37,724 nt of DNA, taken from Treponema sp. GTDB lineage: Bacteria; Spirochaetota; Spirochaetia; Treponematales; Breznakiellaceae. A program made the position numbers and the translations under genes. This document shows positions 19,501 through 27,033 of the stretch, piece after piece. The notes below the pieces were generated by a model that worked only from the letters and a program-made list of their open reading frames with translations, did not search any database and was not told where the DNA came from. The stretch covers positions 1 through 37,724 of the forward strand of contig WRJO01000005.1 of assembly GCA_009778545.1 (NCBI GenBank). The letters are read 5' to 3'. Within the stretch, counting starts at the first letter, position 1. Every line of letters begins with the position of its first letter.

Positions 19501-20413
19501 ATACGGGCTTACCGGATTTGCCGCGCTGCCGAACACTACCCATTTCGGCCTGAGGCACATTGTCGATGAAGACGTTCTGACCATCTGGTTCTTCGGTGCG
19601 AACACCCTCTACTCGGGCACCACTGCGGGCACCGTGCGGAATTACTTTAACGCTACCAGCAACGGCTGGACCAACATGACCACCGCCGTAAGCAGCGTCT
19701 ATTCGTCATCATTCGGCCCCTACTCCGCCACTTTTGATTACTCCAAAACTCCGATGTTCGAACTGTCAATCGACAAGGAAATGGAAGGCGAAGCGGGCTG
19801 GCCAACAACGGCCATTATAAACCAACACGGCCTGTACGACTTTAACCTGCCTGCGGGGGCAACGGCATCGTGGCTTGCCGAGGACAATACCCTTGTTATC
19901 ACCATCAACAGGGGCAGCGCTGCACAGACTACCGTGTCGAATTACCTGTCGAATAACACGTCTTCCGGCTATTTCAGAACGGCAAACGGCTGGGCACGAA
20001 CCGGATCGGGCAATACCTACACGTACACAAAGGGCGACTACATTGAAGTCGTCGTTACCAGCACCGATCCGTATTATGTCATCGAAGCAACGACATATCT
20101 GGAAGGCGGAACCGCCGGATGGCCAGATTCCTCCAGGCTGACAACTTACCGGGTTCCGACTCTGAACACGGCCCTGTCATCGGCGCAGAACGTCCAGTGG
20201 ATTATCACCGGCACGGGCAACGCCGCCGAACTTGCCATCACGTTCTTCCTGCCCAACGGCTTGTCAACCGTACAGTCGGCTTTAACTTCCAACAGTTGGA
20301 TCAGGGAAGGGACGGGTTCCGCCCCGTACACATACGGACAGGACGCCAACAACGGATGGCTGGAGCTGACCGATAAAAACCCGTACTTCGAACTGGCGAT
20401 TTCTTTGCAGTAG
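10505..20413 (+). CDS. Giant (~3,302 aa) exported repeat protein, about 30 degenerate ~109-aa repeats
   Basis: ORF 10433-20413; likely start ATG 10505 (MCKVRNFSRSVVFITTILLAFSTC) with GGAGG at 10494-10498. Recurrent GWPS...L.EYGLQGL...LAIRFYG...I..YF...NNW...YEYSRGYAYVSFDT...PFYEIYVS. Confidence 0.9.
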   Translation: MCKVRNFSRSVVFITTILLAFSTCVNITSGTSSKRTKGWPPNPVLEEFGIHGMQQPEGSANIEYEISKGREGLSIYFRGTEATENDIFAYFSKWTLDLDSGNKTSYFRGYAYAEFDYSRKSKSQYELHVFMHPEGNEGWPEGHILEQFGVQGMDEPPDTANVTFITDKGENGEDFLNIRFYGTEATEKAITDYFDRENWFLEVPERNEYSRGSSYAVFDTADKPYYEIYVSWNPEGDPNWPSPDVLEAFGIRGLFAPPASTFITHIIDEEENQLTIMFYGTANTEIAINTYLSSWIYEGSSEPGVFEYFKGIAWFAFNTNSKPFYQIDIFRSIDGAPGWPSELALLQFGIQDMFWMPEGEPPEATGVRHMVTEEDVLDIHFYGTTATENALKAFFANNNFREPDPNEPGYTAPEPGVTEYFRGQTYISFEPAEPFYQLFISFNIQGERGWPGDDLIEQYGLQGLTIPAGALNVSHNLEGDDPDSGDDLVIRFYASSDAAINNLIFYFDNPNNNWIKPYLVDPNIPEPPYGYYEYARGYAYVTFNTAEHPYYEIFVSWNTSEYKEGWPDEETILSYGLHGIAEPDGATYPMHSIDIITGELAIRFYGGDAQEREIRNYFATNNWTLEEAAGGIESYSRGYAWAAFDASGKPSYEIFVSVEKGEFDGWPSVYPAGHPQAGRNIILEYGLQGLENAPIKANNITFDIRLQKIDVPPDSENYQEHDQLTIRFYGDADTEEALRNYFPANNWTPEDSITGSLGYARGIAFTTFYFSDRPYFEIDVSKTIGDYTGWPNTAMMRQYGLHGFFDQGTGPSNILIPSHNPEGPDQFTIIFYGTENFSEDSILGYFENPANNWTLVSDTNGIYDFFRGITYVSFITTGAPFYEIDVSRDLEGTAGWPSADLLDEFFITDILQGDPPTLPRPDTSAMNVIHILDGDELIIQFYGDATDESAIKAYFESDADPWESLPSTDPNAVLFEYYRRATYVAFDTASKPYYELFISKSDIEGVRGWPLSTIMDAFGMHGLYQPPEGVPIDQTNPRTSYEILDDTLTIHLLDSLNWQATVNDLLQYFRTTNWKIYDGEGDPDYEPPPANIYQFHRGIAFVTFDSSSAEYTIDISRTLTGEPGWPNQTVMESYGLHGMTRPSGSNNIRSGIEDGDLFIRYYGTTTTGSLIREYFKNNNWNDEGTENDTTEYSRGYAWAVYDTSGVPFYEIYVTMNNGDYDPFWPPPNILEEFGLQGLNQPDGATFVTFSIEGDDPSDPDLAIRFYGGDAQERAIFSYFNNSLNNWSRPDPTEPGYTAPPSGVYEYVRGYAYVIFDTRGIPFYEIIASTSATGTPGWPSEGLLREYGLDGMFWTTAGGEPSGAAYIMHTPADDGIEIAFYGTAVTAGAVRGYFENAANNWSKPDANEPGYTAPPAGVYEYYRGYAYVTFDASSDPYYEISVSWSYLDPENLQGWPQAADLRNKGLHGIVRPGGALFMTHKYEGDNANVPALADLAIRFYGGDDQENVIKDYFENDTNNWQPLTDDPSDPFYVQPEPGVYQYSRGYAFVSFNTASKPFYEIYVSWSIDGADGWPSPAALEANGLQGISQPTNAMLVSHAVVEGDLAIRFYGDHSDLDALLSAFDSSAWEPQPDFGMNGMYEYSRGLAYAVLDMSGFPFFEILVSMSEEGEPGWPSVATLEKFGLRGMFWPANGEPAGVTLVRHGEEASNPDDPAKVDLAIRFYGSAVTEAVLDAYFKSNNWEPIKDTPDTPLADPPPDGVFWYSRGYAFVSFDTRGKPFYEIYASMDMEGTAGWPSQTIMTEYGLQDITQPPNATFITHSSNAADGELTVWFYGEDATQTAIVNYLESTNWELVEENPVDGLYQFYRGFAYVAFDTNSKPFYEMFVSVSFAGTQGWPSSPEILSVYKIEGLSRPEGATHVYHAVEDTGNPDKPGDLAIQFYGTSTTLKSVLDYFRSAGNAWEVPPGDPTPNVFEYSNGYHFASVDISGDPFIEIYISINNEGTPGWPSYELLKEYGLHGMFATAPGGSSFVSHNEEGDDPNDLDLVIRFYGSAGTADAVRGYFDNPVNNWTYDEDSADGRGYMRGFSYAFFNDAGPFYEIYVGMTFEGNAGLPAVQTWESFELSGIPLTTNNAQHPHHSVTGDPGLLAVQFYGTDATITDLLTFLERNGWVQDSHEDRVYGYYKSVYYISFDYSANPFFEIEVTKNAEGYKPGWPSVADMQSYGLFGLTEPAGTRDVWHLPIDDETVSNEDSLSIRFQGTPTTATALLNFFTAANGWTPAYGDPSADPPVPGPAANVYWFSRGPAFVVFDASSSSGTEFELFVSMDPASIAGWPSTGNLLDYGIPGIGSFITAANVWHYIDSEENLTIQFYGGTAIEIDVMRYFESNMWATEGLSPEYNTWGFYRRTFYASFDHNGRPYYEITVSKVVSEIMDGWPSGDILGMYEIRDMVWPNPDRSPPGAIDPGYSIGDLDGELIIEFAGSTTTENAVKDYFSGSNWTPITDPPPLPGIFAYQRGFVYAEFDTNLVVGDDPYLIFVSWSAEEADKLGWPDMATRISYGLDDLGQPPGATSMYYELVPADTTGIDPTSDSIIIKFFGTAATETFLDTYFSAANYWYLEDDANGIFEYSRHIAYVVYDPTGSPYFEITSSISEAEGTPGWPGATTLANYGLQGLSLPVGAAFTAFEMTSSTTTEPGSLRIMFYGTPATESAVLAYFENNFWTPDTASNLENPGTYAYSRGLYWVHFDPLERPSFEINAYQTVTGGTSGWPSTTLLDAYGLQSIPALSGTNSGATTFWHKEEIATDPEKSDTLMITFERNGASMTAENNMRNYFNGNGWTLDDAYEYHNPPIKQAYHRGIAWVEFEIAGNTFTLTVSRTRKPTAGWPTNANSNTGVFASYGMYNFVAMPNSGVSGPRYDAGEYELSVEFYSTATTFETTIRNHFSTANRWVTETSPGPGIYEYSRGYNYVVFDTSARPYYELIISIDEETTRGWPSPALLAEYGLTGFAALPNTTHFGLRHIVDEDVLTIWFFGANTLYSGTTAGTVRNYFNATSNGWTNMTTAVSSVYSSSFGPYSATFDYSKTPMFELSIDKEMEGEAGWPTTAIINQHGLYDFNLPAGATASWLAEDNTLVITINRGSAAQTTVSNYLSNNTSSGYFRTANGWARTGSGNTYTYTKGDYIEVVVTSTDPYYVIEATTYLEGGTAGWPDSSRLTTYRVPTLNTALSSAQNVQWIITGTGNAAELAITFFLPNGLSTVQSALTSNSWIREGTGSAPYTYGQDANNGWLELTDKNPYFELAISLQ
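10616..20410 (+). repeat. About 30 tandem protein-level repeats within the giant CDS (mean pitch about 328 bp)
   Basis: 30 occurrences of the GWP/xWP + 'YGLxGL' unit header counted by eye; first GWP codons at 10616, second at 10916, last at about 20118. Confidence 0.88.
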
Positions 20414-20443
20414 GTTTATGGATAAAAGGTGAGGAACATTGGC

Positions 20444-21871
20444 ATGAAAAAAATTCATTTTCCCGTGCTTATCGCGGCGGCAGGCTTATGCATCCTGGCG
20501 GGGTGCTATAACTCTCCCAATTACTATGTCAATCCCTCATACTCGCTGGGGAATTTTTTCATCGACGAATACTATGCCAGGCGGGAAACCCTTGTCGGAT
20601 ACCAAGACTATGCAGGACTGGTGGCAAGGGTAACTCCCGCCAACGGCGCCAACTGGATCGACTACTCAAGGGCGATTTGCTGGGACTGGGACATGAAGAC
20701 GACGGGCTACCACGAGGTGACTGTCACCATGTCGGTGATGATGGAACGACCCAACGCCAACCGGGCCGTTATTTCTGCCTACCGCCCGCCGAGATCAAGG
20801 CGCGCTGCCACGGAAATAAACCGGAACGGCCCCGCCAATATCGGCTGGACGGTGCAAAACGGCGAAGACATGTATGAACAGTTCGGCGGCACGGCGCGTG
20901 TTGTTCCCGAGGGAAAATGGATAGACCTTACCTTTACCGGCGTTGTGGACATTCCCGAAGGCGGACCAGGGCAGGTGTACATAGACGGCAACAGCGACCA
21001 CCAGGGGCTAATCAACGCTTCGCTGTACATACGAAATTTTAAAGCGTCGATAAAGCAAACCGACCGCGATCATTACGCCCTTGCCTTTAACGCCGGTCCA
21101 TCATACGCAACCCACACGGTACTCGACAGGCTTGAAGAGCTGAACGTCAAGGCGACTTTTTTCCTGGTGGGAATGAACATAGACGGACGGAACCCCAAAC
21201 TCGACCGGTACCTTACGCCGGAAGAACTGGAAGAAGTCATCCAGGACAGGAAGGATGTTATCAAGAGGATACTCGAAGAAGGCCACGAAATCGGCAACCT
21301 TTCCTATTCCCACAACTACCTCGGCGGCGGAAGGCTCAACGGAACAGACGGCATCGATACCCACATGAGGCCGGCGGACATTCCGATCCTTTTGGGATAC
21401 TCGGTATTCCGCTACCCGTTAAGCGAAGACGTGATTTACACCGAAATCGAGGATACCCAGATTGCCATTCAAAAGGCGGTATACGGCGACGACGATTACC
21501 GCAGCCATCCCTGGATTTCCCAATACTTCAGGCTGCCCTTCGGCGCCGATCCCCGCAGCGCGGTAAACGCCAGGACGGCAGCCGCCAACCTTGGCCTGCC
21601 GGTAATTTCCGTGCGCTCGATAAGCGGCGATATGGGAAAAAACGCCGGAGAAATCGCCGAAGCGGCTGCGGCAGAATCAAAGCCGTGGGGGATCATCAGC
21701 TTCGACGAAACCGAAGATGACACCACCTGGCTCGAAGTGCTGGACATCATTGTCCCCAAACTGAAATCCCAGGGCTATGAGTTTATTACCCTTGGCAAAA
21801 TGGCAGAAAAACGAGGCAAGCCGCTCAGGGCCGGAAGCGTCTACGACAACTTTTCGCCCGATCTGGACTGA
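20444..21871 (+). CDS. Lipoprotein with NodB-like polysaccharide deacetylase fold, motifs degenerate (probable pseudoenzyme)
   Basis: MKKIHFPVLIAAAGLCILAGC lipobox; LAFNAGPSYATHTVLDRLEELNVKATFFLVG, GHEIGNLSYSHNYLG, FRLPFGADPRS resemble NodB motifs 1-3. Confidence 0.8.
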   Translation: MKKIHFPVLIAAAGLCILAGCYNSPNYYVNPSYSLGNFFIDEYYARRETLVGYQDYAGLVARVTPANGANWIDYSRAICWDWDMKTTGYHEVTVTMSVMMERPNANRAVISAYRPPRSRRAATEINRNGPANIGWTVQNGEDMYEQFGGTARVVPEGKWIDLTFTGVVDIPEGGPGQVYIDGNSDHQGLINASLYIRNFKASIKQTDRDHYALAFNAGPSYATHTVLDRLEELNVKATFFLVGMNIDGRNPKLDRYLTPEELEEVIQDRKDVIKRILEEGHEIGNLSYSHNYLGGGRLNGTDGIDTHMRPADIPILLGYSVFRYPLSEDVIYTEIEDTQIAIQKAVYGDDDYRSHPWISQYFRLPFGADPRSAVNARTAAANLGLPVISVRSISGDMGKNAGEIAEAAAAESKPWGIISFDETEDDTTWLEVLDIIVPKLKSQGYEFITLGKMAEKRGKPLRAGSVYDNFSPDLD

Positions 21872-21891
21872 TTTCGTCCTTCATTCATTCG

Positions 21892-21920
21892 TTGAAATTT
21901 TCCCCGGAATATGGTACTCT
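21892..21920 (+). promoter_or_regulatory. Weak sigma70-like promoter candidate
   Basis: TTGAAA (21892-21897), 17-nt spacer, TACTCT (21915-21920), in the 70-bp gap before the next CDS; the -10 match is poor. Confidence 0.25.
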
Positions 21921-21940
21921 TCCTGTATCAAGGAGTACAT

Positions 21941-23533
21941 ATGAAAAAATATTTAATACCGGTCTTTTTATGCCTTGCTCTGTCCGTCCTTCCCGCCCAG
22001 GGGCCACAGGACATCCAATATACCCAAAGCGCCACAACGACTCCGCCGGCTGCCGTCCCGCTGCTGGACAGCGCCCTTGGCGAACTGGCGGAAAATATCC
22101 ACAGAAAACTCCTTGACGCAAAAGCCCAGAAAATCTCTGTCGGCCAGTTCAATTACCGGGGATCGGCGCCGCCCCTTTCCGCCTACCTGATAAATCAGCT
22201 AACGGGCGAATTGGCAAACAAAGCTGCCAAACCGTATATCATCCTTTCGGGCGGAACCGGCGCGGACTGGACCATTACCGGAGAAATTGTCGACATTGCC
22301 GGCAGCGTTATCCGCGTGTATGCCCGCCTTATCCGTTCCGAGGACCGGTCGGTGGAAGCTTCATTCAACTCCGATTTTGAGCGGACTACGGCTATTGCGG
22401 GAATGCTTGCCGGTGGCGGATCAGGCAGCAGTTCGGGCGACGGCGGGAGCTCTTCTGCCGTTGACGAATACGAGCCGGACAGTTGGGAAAACCCGGTTGC
22501 CTATGAAATTGGCATTGACGAAAATGCGCCGGTAATCAGCCGTTCCATCCAGCCGTCTGGCGACGAGGACTTTTTCCTCCTTGTGCCGGACCGGGATGGC
22601 CGGATCATCGTAGAAACCACGGGCAATATCGATACATACATGGAATTCTACGATGCCGACACCCATGATTTGCTGGATGAAGACGACGATTCGGGCAGAA
22701 ACACCAACGCCCGGATTCGGTACAACGTGCAGGCGGGCAAGCGGTACATCGCCCTGGTGCGGGGGTACAGCGGCAGCACCACGGGCGCATACGGATTCCG
22801 CGCCTGGATTCCCGCTCCGAGGGAAGGGCAGACGAGCTGGAATTCCCCGCATCAGTACGAACCGGGCACGAATGAAAGCGCAACTGTTATTAACCGGCGG
22901 CTTGAAAGCGGCGATGAGGAATTTTTCCTTCTTGTGCCGGAAAATGAAGGCCGGCTCACCGTCGAAACCACGGGCAATGTCGATACCTATATTGAATTCT
23001 ACGACGCGGATACCCGCAATTTGCTTGCCGAAGACGACGACTCGGGCAGCCGCGCCAACGCCCGGATACGGTACAGCGCGCAGGCCGGCAAACGCTACAT
23101 CGCAAAGGTGCGCGGCTACGACAGCGACGATGTAGGCAATTACGGATTCCGCGCGTGGGTGCAGGCAATAGTACGGCTTGCCCCCGACGAATACGAGCCC
23201 GACGATGATCCCGCTTCCGCCAAAACAATCGAAATCGGAACGCCACAGCAGCACACCTTCCATTCAGGCGACGACGTAGACTGGGTCAAATTTCAGATAA
23301 CGCAGAGCGGCCGTTATACGATCAGGGCAAGGGGGGTTAATTCAAACCGGCTGGACACCTACATTGAACTGTTCGACGCCAACCTGAATTCCATCGCCGA
23401 AGACGACGACGGAGGCGAAAGCCTCGATTCCCTGCTTTCGCTGCAGTTGGGAAGCGGGCTTTACTATTTAAAGGTATGGTGCCTGGACGACGAACCGGAC
23501 CAGCCCTATACCATCAGCATTAACGCAGAATAG
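21941..23533 (+). CDS. Exported protein: LpoB/CsgG-like N-terminal domain plus three PPC (bacterial pre-peptidase C-terminal) domains
   Basis: MKKYLIPVFLCLALSVLPAQG signal; ADWTITGEIVDIAGSVIRVYARLIRSED N-domain; repeated FFLLVP..GR..VETTGN.DTY.EFYDAD...L.EDDDSG...N.RIRY..QAGKRYIA.VRGY. AAGGAG SD at 21930. Confidence 0.75.
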   Translation: MKKYLIPVFLCLALSVLPAQGPQDIQYTQSATTTPPAAVPLLDSALGELAENIHRKLLDAKAQKISVGQFNYRGSAPPLSAYLINQLTGELANKAAKPYIILSGGTGADWTITGEIVDIAGSVIRVYARLIRSEDRSVEASFNSDFERTTAIAGMLAGGGSGSSSGDGGSSSAVDEYEPDSWENPVAYEIGIDENAPVISRSIQPSGDEDFFLLVPDRDGRIIVETTGNIDTYMEFYDADTHDLLDEDDDSGRNTNARIRYNVQAGKRYIALVRGYSGSTTGAYGFRAWIPAPREGQTSWNSPHQYEPGTNESATVINRRLESGDEEFFLLVPENEGRLTVETTGNVDTYIEFYDADTRNLLAEDDDSGSRANARIRYSAQAGKRYIAKVRGYDSDDVGNYGFRAWVQAIVRLAPDEYEPDDDPASAKTIEIGTPQQHTFHSGDDVDWVKFQITQSGRYTIRARGVNSNRLDTYIELFDANLNSIAEDDDGGESLDSLLSLQLGSGLYYLKVWCLDDEPDQPYTISINAE

Positions 23534-23766
23534 CAATGGCGGCGCGGGTTTTAAAAAAGGCACTGCCATTCCTCTTGGATTGTCCTGTTTGCCCAAAGGC
23601 GGCGGCAGCAATTACAATGAGAAGGCAAAAAAACGATATTCCCTTCAGCCGCATAAAGGAAGGATACACCAAGGGGCCGGGAAAATCAACAACCCGCCGC
23701 AAGCGGCTAAACTTGCCCCACAACTTATTTGCACAAACCCTCGCGCTGCCCGCCCCATCGTAAGCG

Positions 23767-25032
23767 CTAGTTTTTTCTGAGCAGGTCCATGGGCTTGAGT
23801 TTTCCGGCGCGGCGGGCGGGGAGCCATGAGGCGGCGACTGAACAGAGGATCGTGAAACAGCCGATAAGGAAGACGGCAAACCAGTCTATTATTACCGGGA
23901 TGGACTCAAGGTAAAAGCCGGGATCGAGTATTTTTACTTCAGCGCCGCCGCCCAAACCTGAAAAAAAGCTTAACACTTTTTCCAGAAAGCGCAGCACGGG
24001 GTTGATAAAGCTGCCCAGCAGCAGCCCGAGCGCAATGCCGATTACCGCGCCGCACAGCCCCGTAAGAAAGCTTCCCCAGATAAAAATGCCGGTAATGCCT
24101 TTAGCGCCTGCCCCCGTTACCTTGAGCACGGCGATGTCCCGCTGCCGCTCAATCACCAGCATCATTGTTGCCGAGGAAACATTTACCGCCGCGACGATTA
24201 CGATCAGCGCCATAATAAATATCAGCATCTGCCGGGTTGACTCGTAGGAACTGTACTGGGAACGCATCAGCTCCTTCCAGGTGTAGACGCTGTAGCCCGC
24301 GCCCAGATTCGAATACAGCGCCATTGCCATCTGGTCGGTTTTTCTGTAGGGATCGTCGACTTTCACGATGAGGCTTGACGACTGCAGCTCCGGCGGAAAA
24401 ATGCGCCGGCCCCCGCCGTCCGTAATGATGCACCAAAGCGCGTCAAGGTCGTGGTAGCCCGACGAAACAATGCCGGAAACGGTAAAGGCCGTTACGCGGG
24501 GTATGCCCGTTGTGCCCGCGCCGGTTTGTATGGTCATCAGCCGCACCGTGTCTCCCACTTCCGCGCCGATCGATTCGGCAAGGCTTTCTCCAAGGGCCAT
24601 CTCCCGATCCGTCTGCAGCCGCGCATCTCCCGCTGCAACGGCAAGGTATTGCACGCCGCCTGAATCTTCCCAGAACGACGGCTCTATGGCGCGGACGCTT
24701 GCGCCGGTCCTCCCCTTCTTGCCGACCAGCACACCCATGCTCCGCTGTTCCTGCCACACTCCCCGGATGCCGTCCATTTCCCGTATCCGCTCTGCCGCCA
24801 TATCAAGCCCCTGCGGATCGATAAAGCTGAACACCTGCAAATGTCCCGTCCCCAGTTCCAGGTAGCGGTCGATAATGCCCCGTATCATGCCGTCTGCGAC
24901 GATGAGCGTAACGATGATGGGGATTAGGCTCACGGCGATTCCCGCAGCCGCGCCGCGCAGGTAGCGCCCGCCTTCGCGCGCGCGCCCCAGCAGGTAGCGT
25001 ATCGCAATATAAAATCCGCATCTCCCTTTCAT
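23767..25032 (-). CDS. lolE: ABC transporter permease, LolC/LolE (MacB-like) family
   Basis: [17 protein letters not shown] start; four TM helices with a large periplasmic domain; start overlaps lolD stop. Confidence 0.75.
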   Translation of the reverse strand: MKGRCGFYIAIRYLLGRAREGGRYLRGAAAGIAVSLIPIIVTLIVADGMIRGIIDRYLELGTGHLQVFSFIDPQGLDMAAERIREMDGIRGVWQEQRSMGVLVGKKGRTGASVRAIEPSFWEDSGGVQYLAVAAGDARLQTDREMALGESLAESIGAEVGDTVRLMTIQTGAGTTGIPRVTAFTVSGIVSSGYHDLDALWCIITDGGGRRIFPPELQSSSLIVKVDDPYRKTDQMAMALYSNLGAGYSVYTWKELMRSQYSSYESTRQMLIFIMALIVIVAAVNVSSATMMLVIERQRDIAVLKVTGAGAKGITGIFIWGSFLTGLCGAVIGIALGLLLGSFINPVLRFLEKVLSFFSGLGGGAEVKILDPGFYLESIPVIIDWFAVFLIGCFTILCSVAASWLPARRAGKLKPMDLLRKN

Positions 25033-25727
25033 CAGGCGGTACCCGTGCTGCCAATTGCCGCCAGAAGCCCGTTCTCCAGGACATACCGGCGCGAGGCGCG
25101 GGCGGCGAGTTTTTCGTCGTGGGTTACCACCAGCAGGGTCTTGCCCCATTTTTCCGCGCCCGCGTAGAGCAGCTCGGTAACCAGGGCGCTGTTGTCCGGG
25201 TCGAGGTTCCCCGTCGGCTCGTCGGCGAGGATAAGGTCGGGGTCGTTGACCATCGAGCGGGCTACAGCCACCCGCTGCCGTTCCCCGCCGCTCAGCTGCG
25301 AGGGAAAGTGCCCGGCGCGGTCGCCAAGGCGCACATCTGCCAGCAGCGCCCTTGCCCGTTCCAGCGCGCGTTTCTTTTTCATGCCGGCAATGTAGGCGGG
25401 CAGCATGACGTTTTCCAGCGCGGTAAAATCTTTCAGCAAATAGTGGAACTGAAAAATAAAGCCAATCTTCCTGCTCCGGTATTCCGACAGCGCCTTTTCC
25501 GGCAGGGCGGTAATTTCTTCGCCGCCGACAACGGCCCTGCCCCCGTCGCTGCGGTCGAGCCCGCCCAATATGTTCAGCAGGGTGCTCTTGCCGCTGCCCG
25601 AACTTCCGCTAACCGCAGCGGAAAACCCCGTCTGGATCTCAAAGCCAATTCCCCGCAGGATGTGCAGCGACTCGTTTCCCGATACAAAGCTCTTCACTAT
25701 GCCTTCAGCAATGACCATGTTACTCAT
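25032..25727 (-). CDS. lolD: ABC transporter ATP-binding protein, LolD type
   Basis: Walker [10 protein letters not shown], signature [15 protein letters not shown], Walker [14 protein letters not shown]; flanked by two LolC/E permeases. Confidence 0.88.
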   Translation of the reverse strand: MSNMVIAEGIVKSFVSGNESLHILRGIGFEIQTGFSAAVSGSSGSGKSTLLNILGGLDRSDGGRAVVGGEEITALPEKALSEYRSRKIGFIFQFHYLLKDFTALENVMLPAYIAGMKKKRALERARALLADVRLGDRAGHFPSQLSGGERQRVAVARSMVNDPDLILADEPTGNLDPDNSALVTELLYAGAEKWGKTLLVVTHDEKLAARASRRYVLENGLLAAIGSTGTA

Positions 25728-27033
25728 ACCGCAATACCTCCGCAGGGCGAATCCGGGAAACCTTGCGCGACGCGAACCATGCCGCAAGCAGGGCCGACAA
25801 AAAGCCAAACAGGAAAATGATTACCGCTTCGCGGGGTATTATCCTCGTCGGAATTTCCTTGACATAAAACACCGCAGGGGAAAAAAAGGCAAATTTCCCC
25901 AGGTAGCCTGCGCCAAAAATGCCCGCGATGCCATTTATAATATAGATAAAGAAATTTACGATGCTTTCAATAACGGTAAAAAAGGCGGAGATGTCCGACG
26001 CGACCAGCAGCCCCAAAACAAGGCCGGCTGCGGCACCGGTAAAGCCGACTATCGCCCCGTCAAAGACAAAGATCAGGCGCACCGCGCTCTCGCCTCCGCC
26101 AACCGCCCGCAGCAGCCCAATTTCCTCGCGGTGTTCCAGCACCGCCCTTCTCTGCGCCTGAAATATGTTTAGCCCCACCACGATAAAGATAAGGCCGACC
26201 AGGATAAACATAAAGAGCTTTTCCGTGCGGAGCGCGCCGAAAAACGAGCGGTTATAGTCGCGCCAGCTTGAAAGCTCCGCTCCTTCCAGCCCCGGTATGG
26301 CGGCAAGGCTTTTTCTCGCAAGCTCCAGCGCCTGGCGGTCGTAAAACCGGTTCTTCAGCTTAATGCCCAGGACCGGATCAGCGTCGGAAAAAGCCCTTGC
26401 GCTGTCTATGCCGATAAACGCCCAGCTTGTATCGCAATCGTAAAAACCGGTACGGAAAATCCCGGTGACGGTAAAGGACTTCATCCCGCCGTCCGCATCC
26501 TGATCGTCAAAGGCGGCGAAAATTGACGGTACCGAGTACAGGGTTATCTCTTCGCCGGTTTTTACGCCGAGGCGGCGGGCAAGTTCCGAACCCAGCAGCG
26601 CCGACTGCTCGTCCGCAATGTCAAAAAAACCTTCCAGGAATTCAAGCCGGGAAGCCATGCCCCTGTCATGCATGAACGCGCTTTCCTCAACGCCCCGCAC
26701 GATAACCGCATGCTGCCCTCCCCGCTCGCCCCTTGTCAGCGCCTGGAATTCGCGGTAAGGAACAACCGCCTCTATTCCCGGCACGGACAAAAGCGCTTCC
26801 CCCGCCTGTTCCGTCCGCGAGGCAGGCACAGACCCGGCGCGCAGGTGGTATGAAGAAATCTCCAGAATGCTTTCGATAAAGCTCAGCTGGAAGCCGTTCA
26901 TCACGGCGATTATTACAACCAGTGCGAATACCCCGACCCCTATTCCCAGGATTGACAGCACCGAAGAAGGCGACTTATTCCGGGGGCGGAAAATATAGCG
27001 CGCCGCGATGAACGGTATCCACTTGAACCGCAT
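25720..27033 (-). CDS. lolC: ABC transporter permease, LolC/LolE family
   Basis: MRFKWIPFIAARYIFRPRNKSPSSVLSILGIGVGVFALVVIIAVMNGFQ, typical LolC/E N-terminus. Confidence 0.82.
   Translation of the reverse strand: MRFKWIPFIAARYIFRPRNKSPSSVLSILGIGVGVFALVVIIAVMNGFQLSFIESILEISSYHLRAGSVPASRTEQAGEALLSVPGIEAVVPYREFQALTRGERGGQHAVIVRGVEESAFMHDRGMASRLEFLEGFFDIADEQSALLGSELARRLGVKTGEEITLYSVPSIFAAFDDQDADGGMKSFTVTGIFRTGFYDCDTSWAFIGIDSARAFSDADPVLGIKLKNRFYDRQALELARKSLAAIPGLEGAELSSWRDYNRSFFGALRTEKLFMFILVGLIFIVVGLNIFQAQRRAVLEHREEIGLLRAVGGGESAVRLIFVFDGAIVGFTGAAAGLVLGLLVASDISAFFTVIESIVNFFIYIINGIAGIFGAGYLGKFAFFSPAVFYVKEIPTRIIPREAVIIFLFGFLSALLAAWFASRKVSRIRPAEVLRYE

Noticed and set aside
10616-20410. Possible CRISPR or tandem DNA repeat array
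   Set aside because: Repeats are protein-level, in one open frame, with 300+ bp pitch and diverged DNA; no short identical repeats with unique spacers.
23536-23780. Small ORFs between the PPC gene and lolE
   Set aside because: Short overlapping ORFs in a convergent intergenic region, no SD or homology. GCCGCAAGCGGC hairpin at about 23.7 kb lacks a T-tract, so I did not call a terminator.
25119-26172. Plus-strand ORFs (233 and 200 aa)
   Set aside because: Antisense to lolD/lolC, which carry clear ABC transporter motifs.
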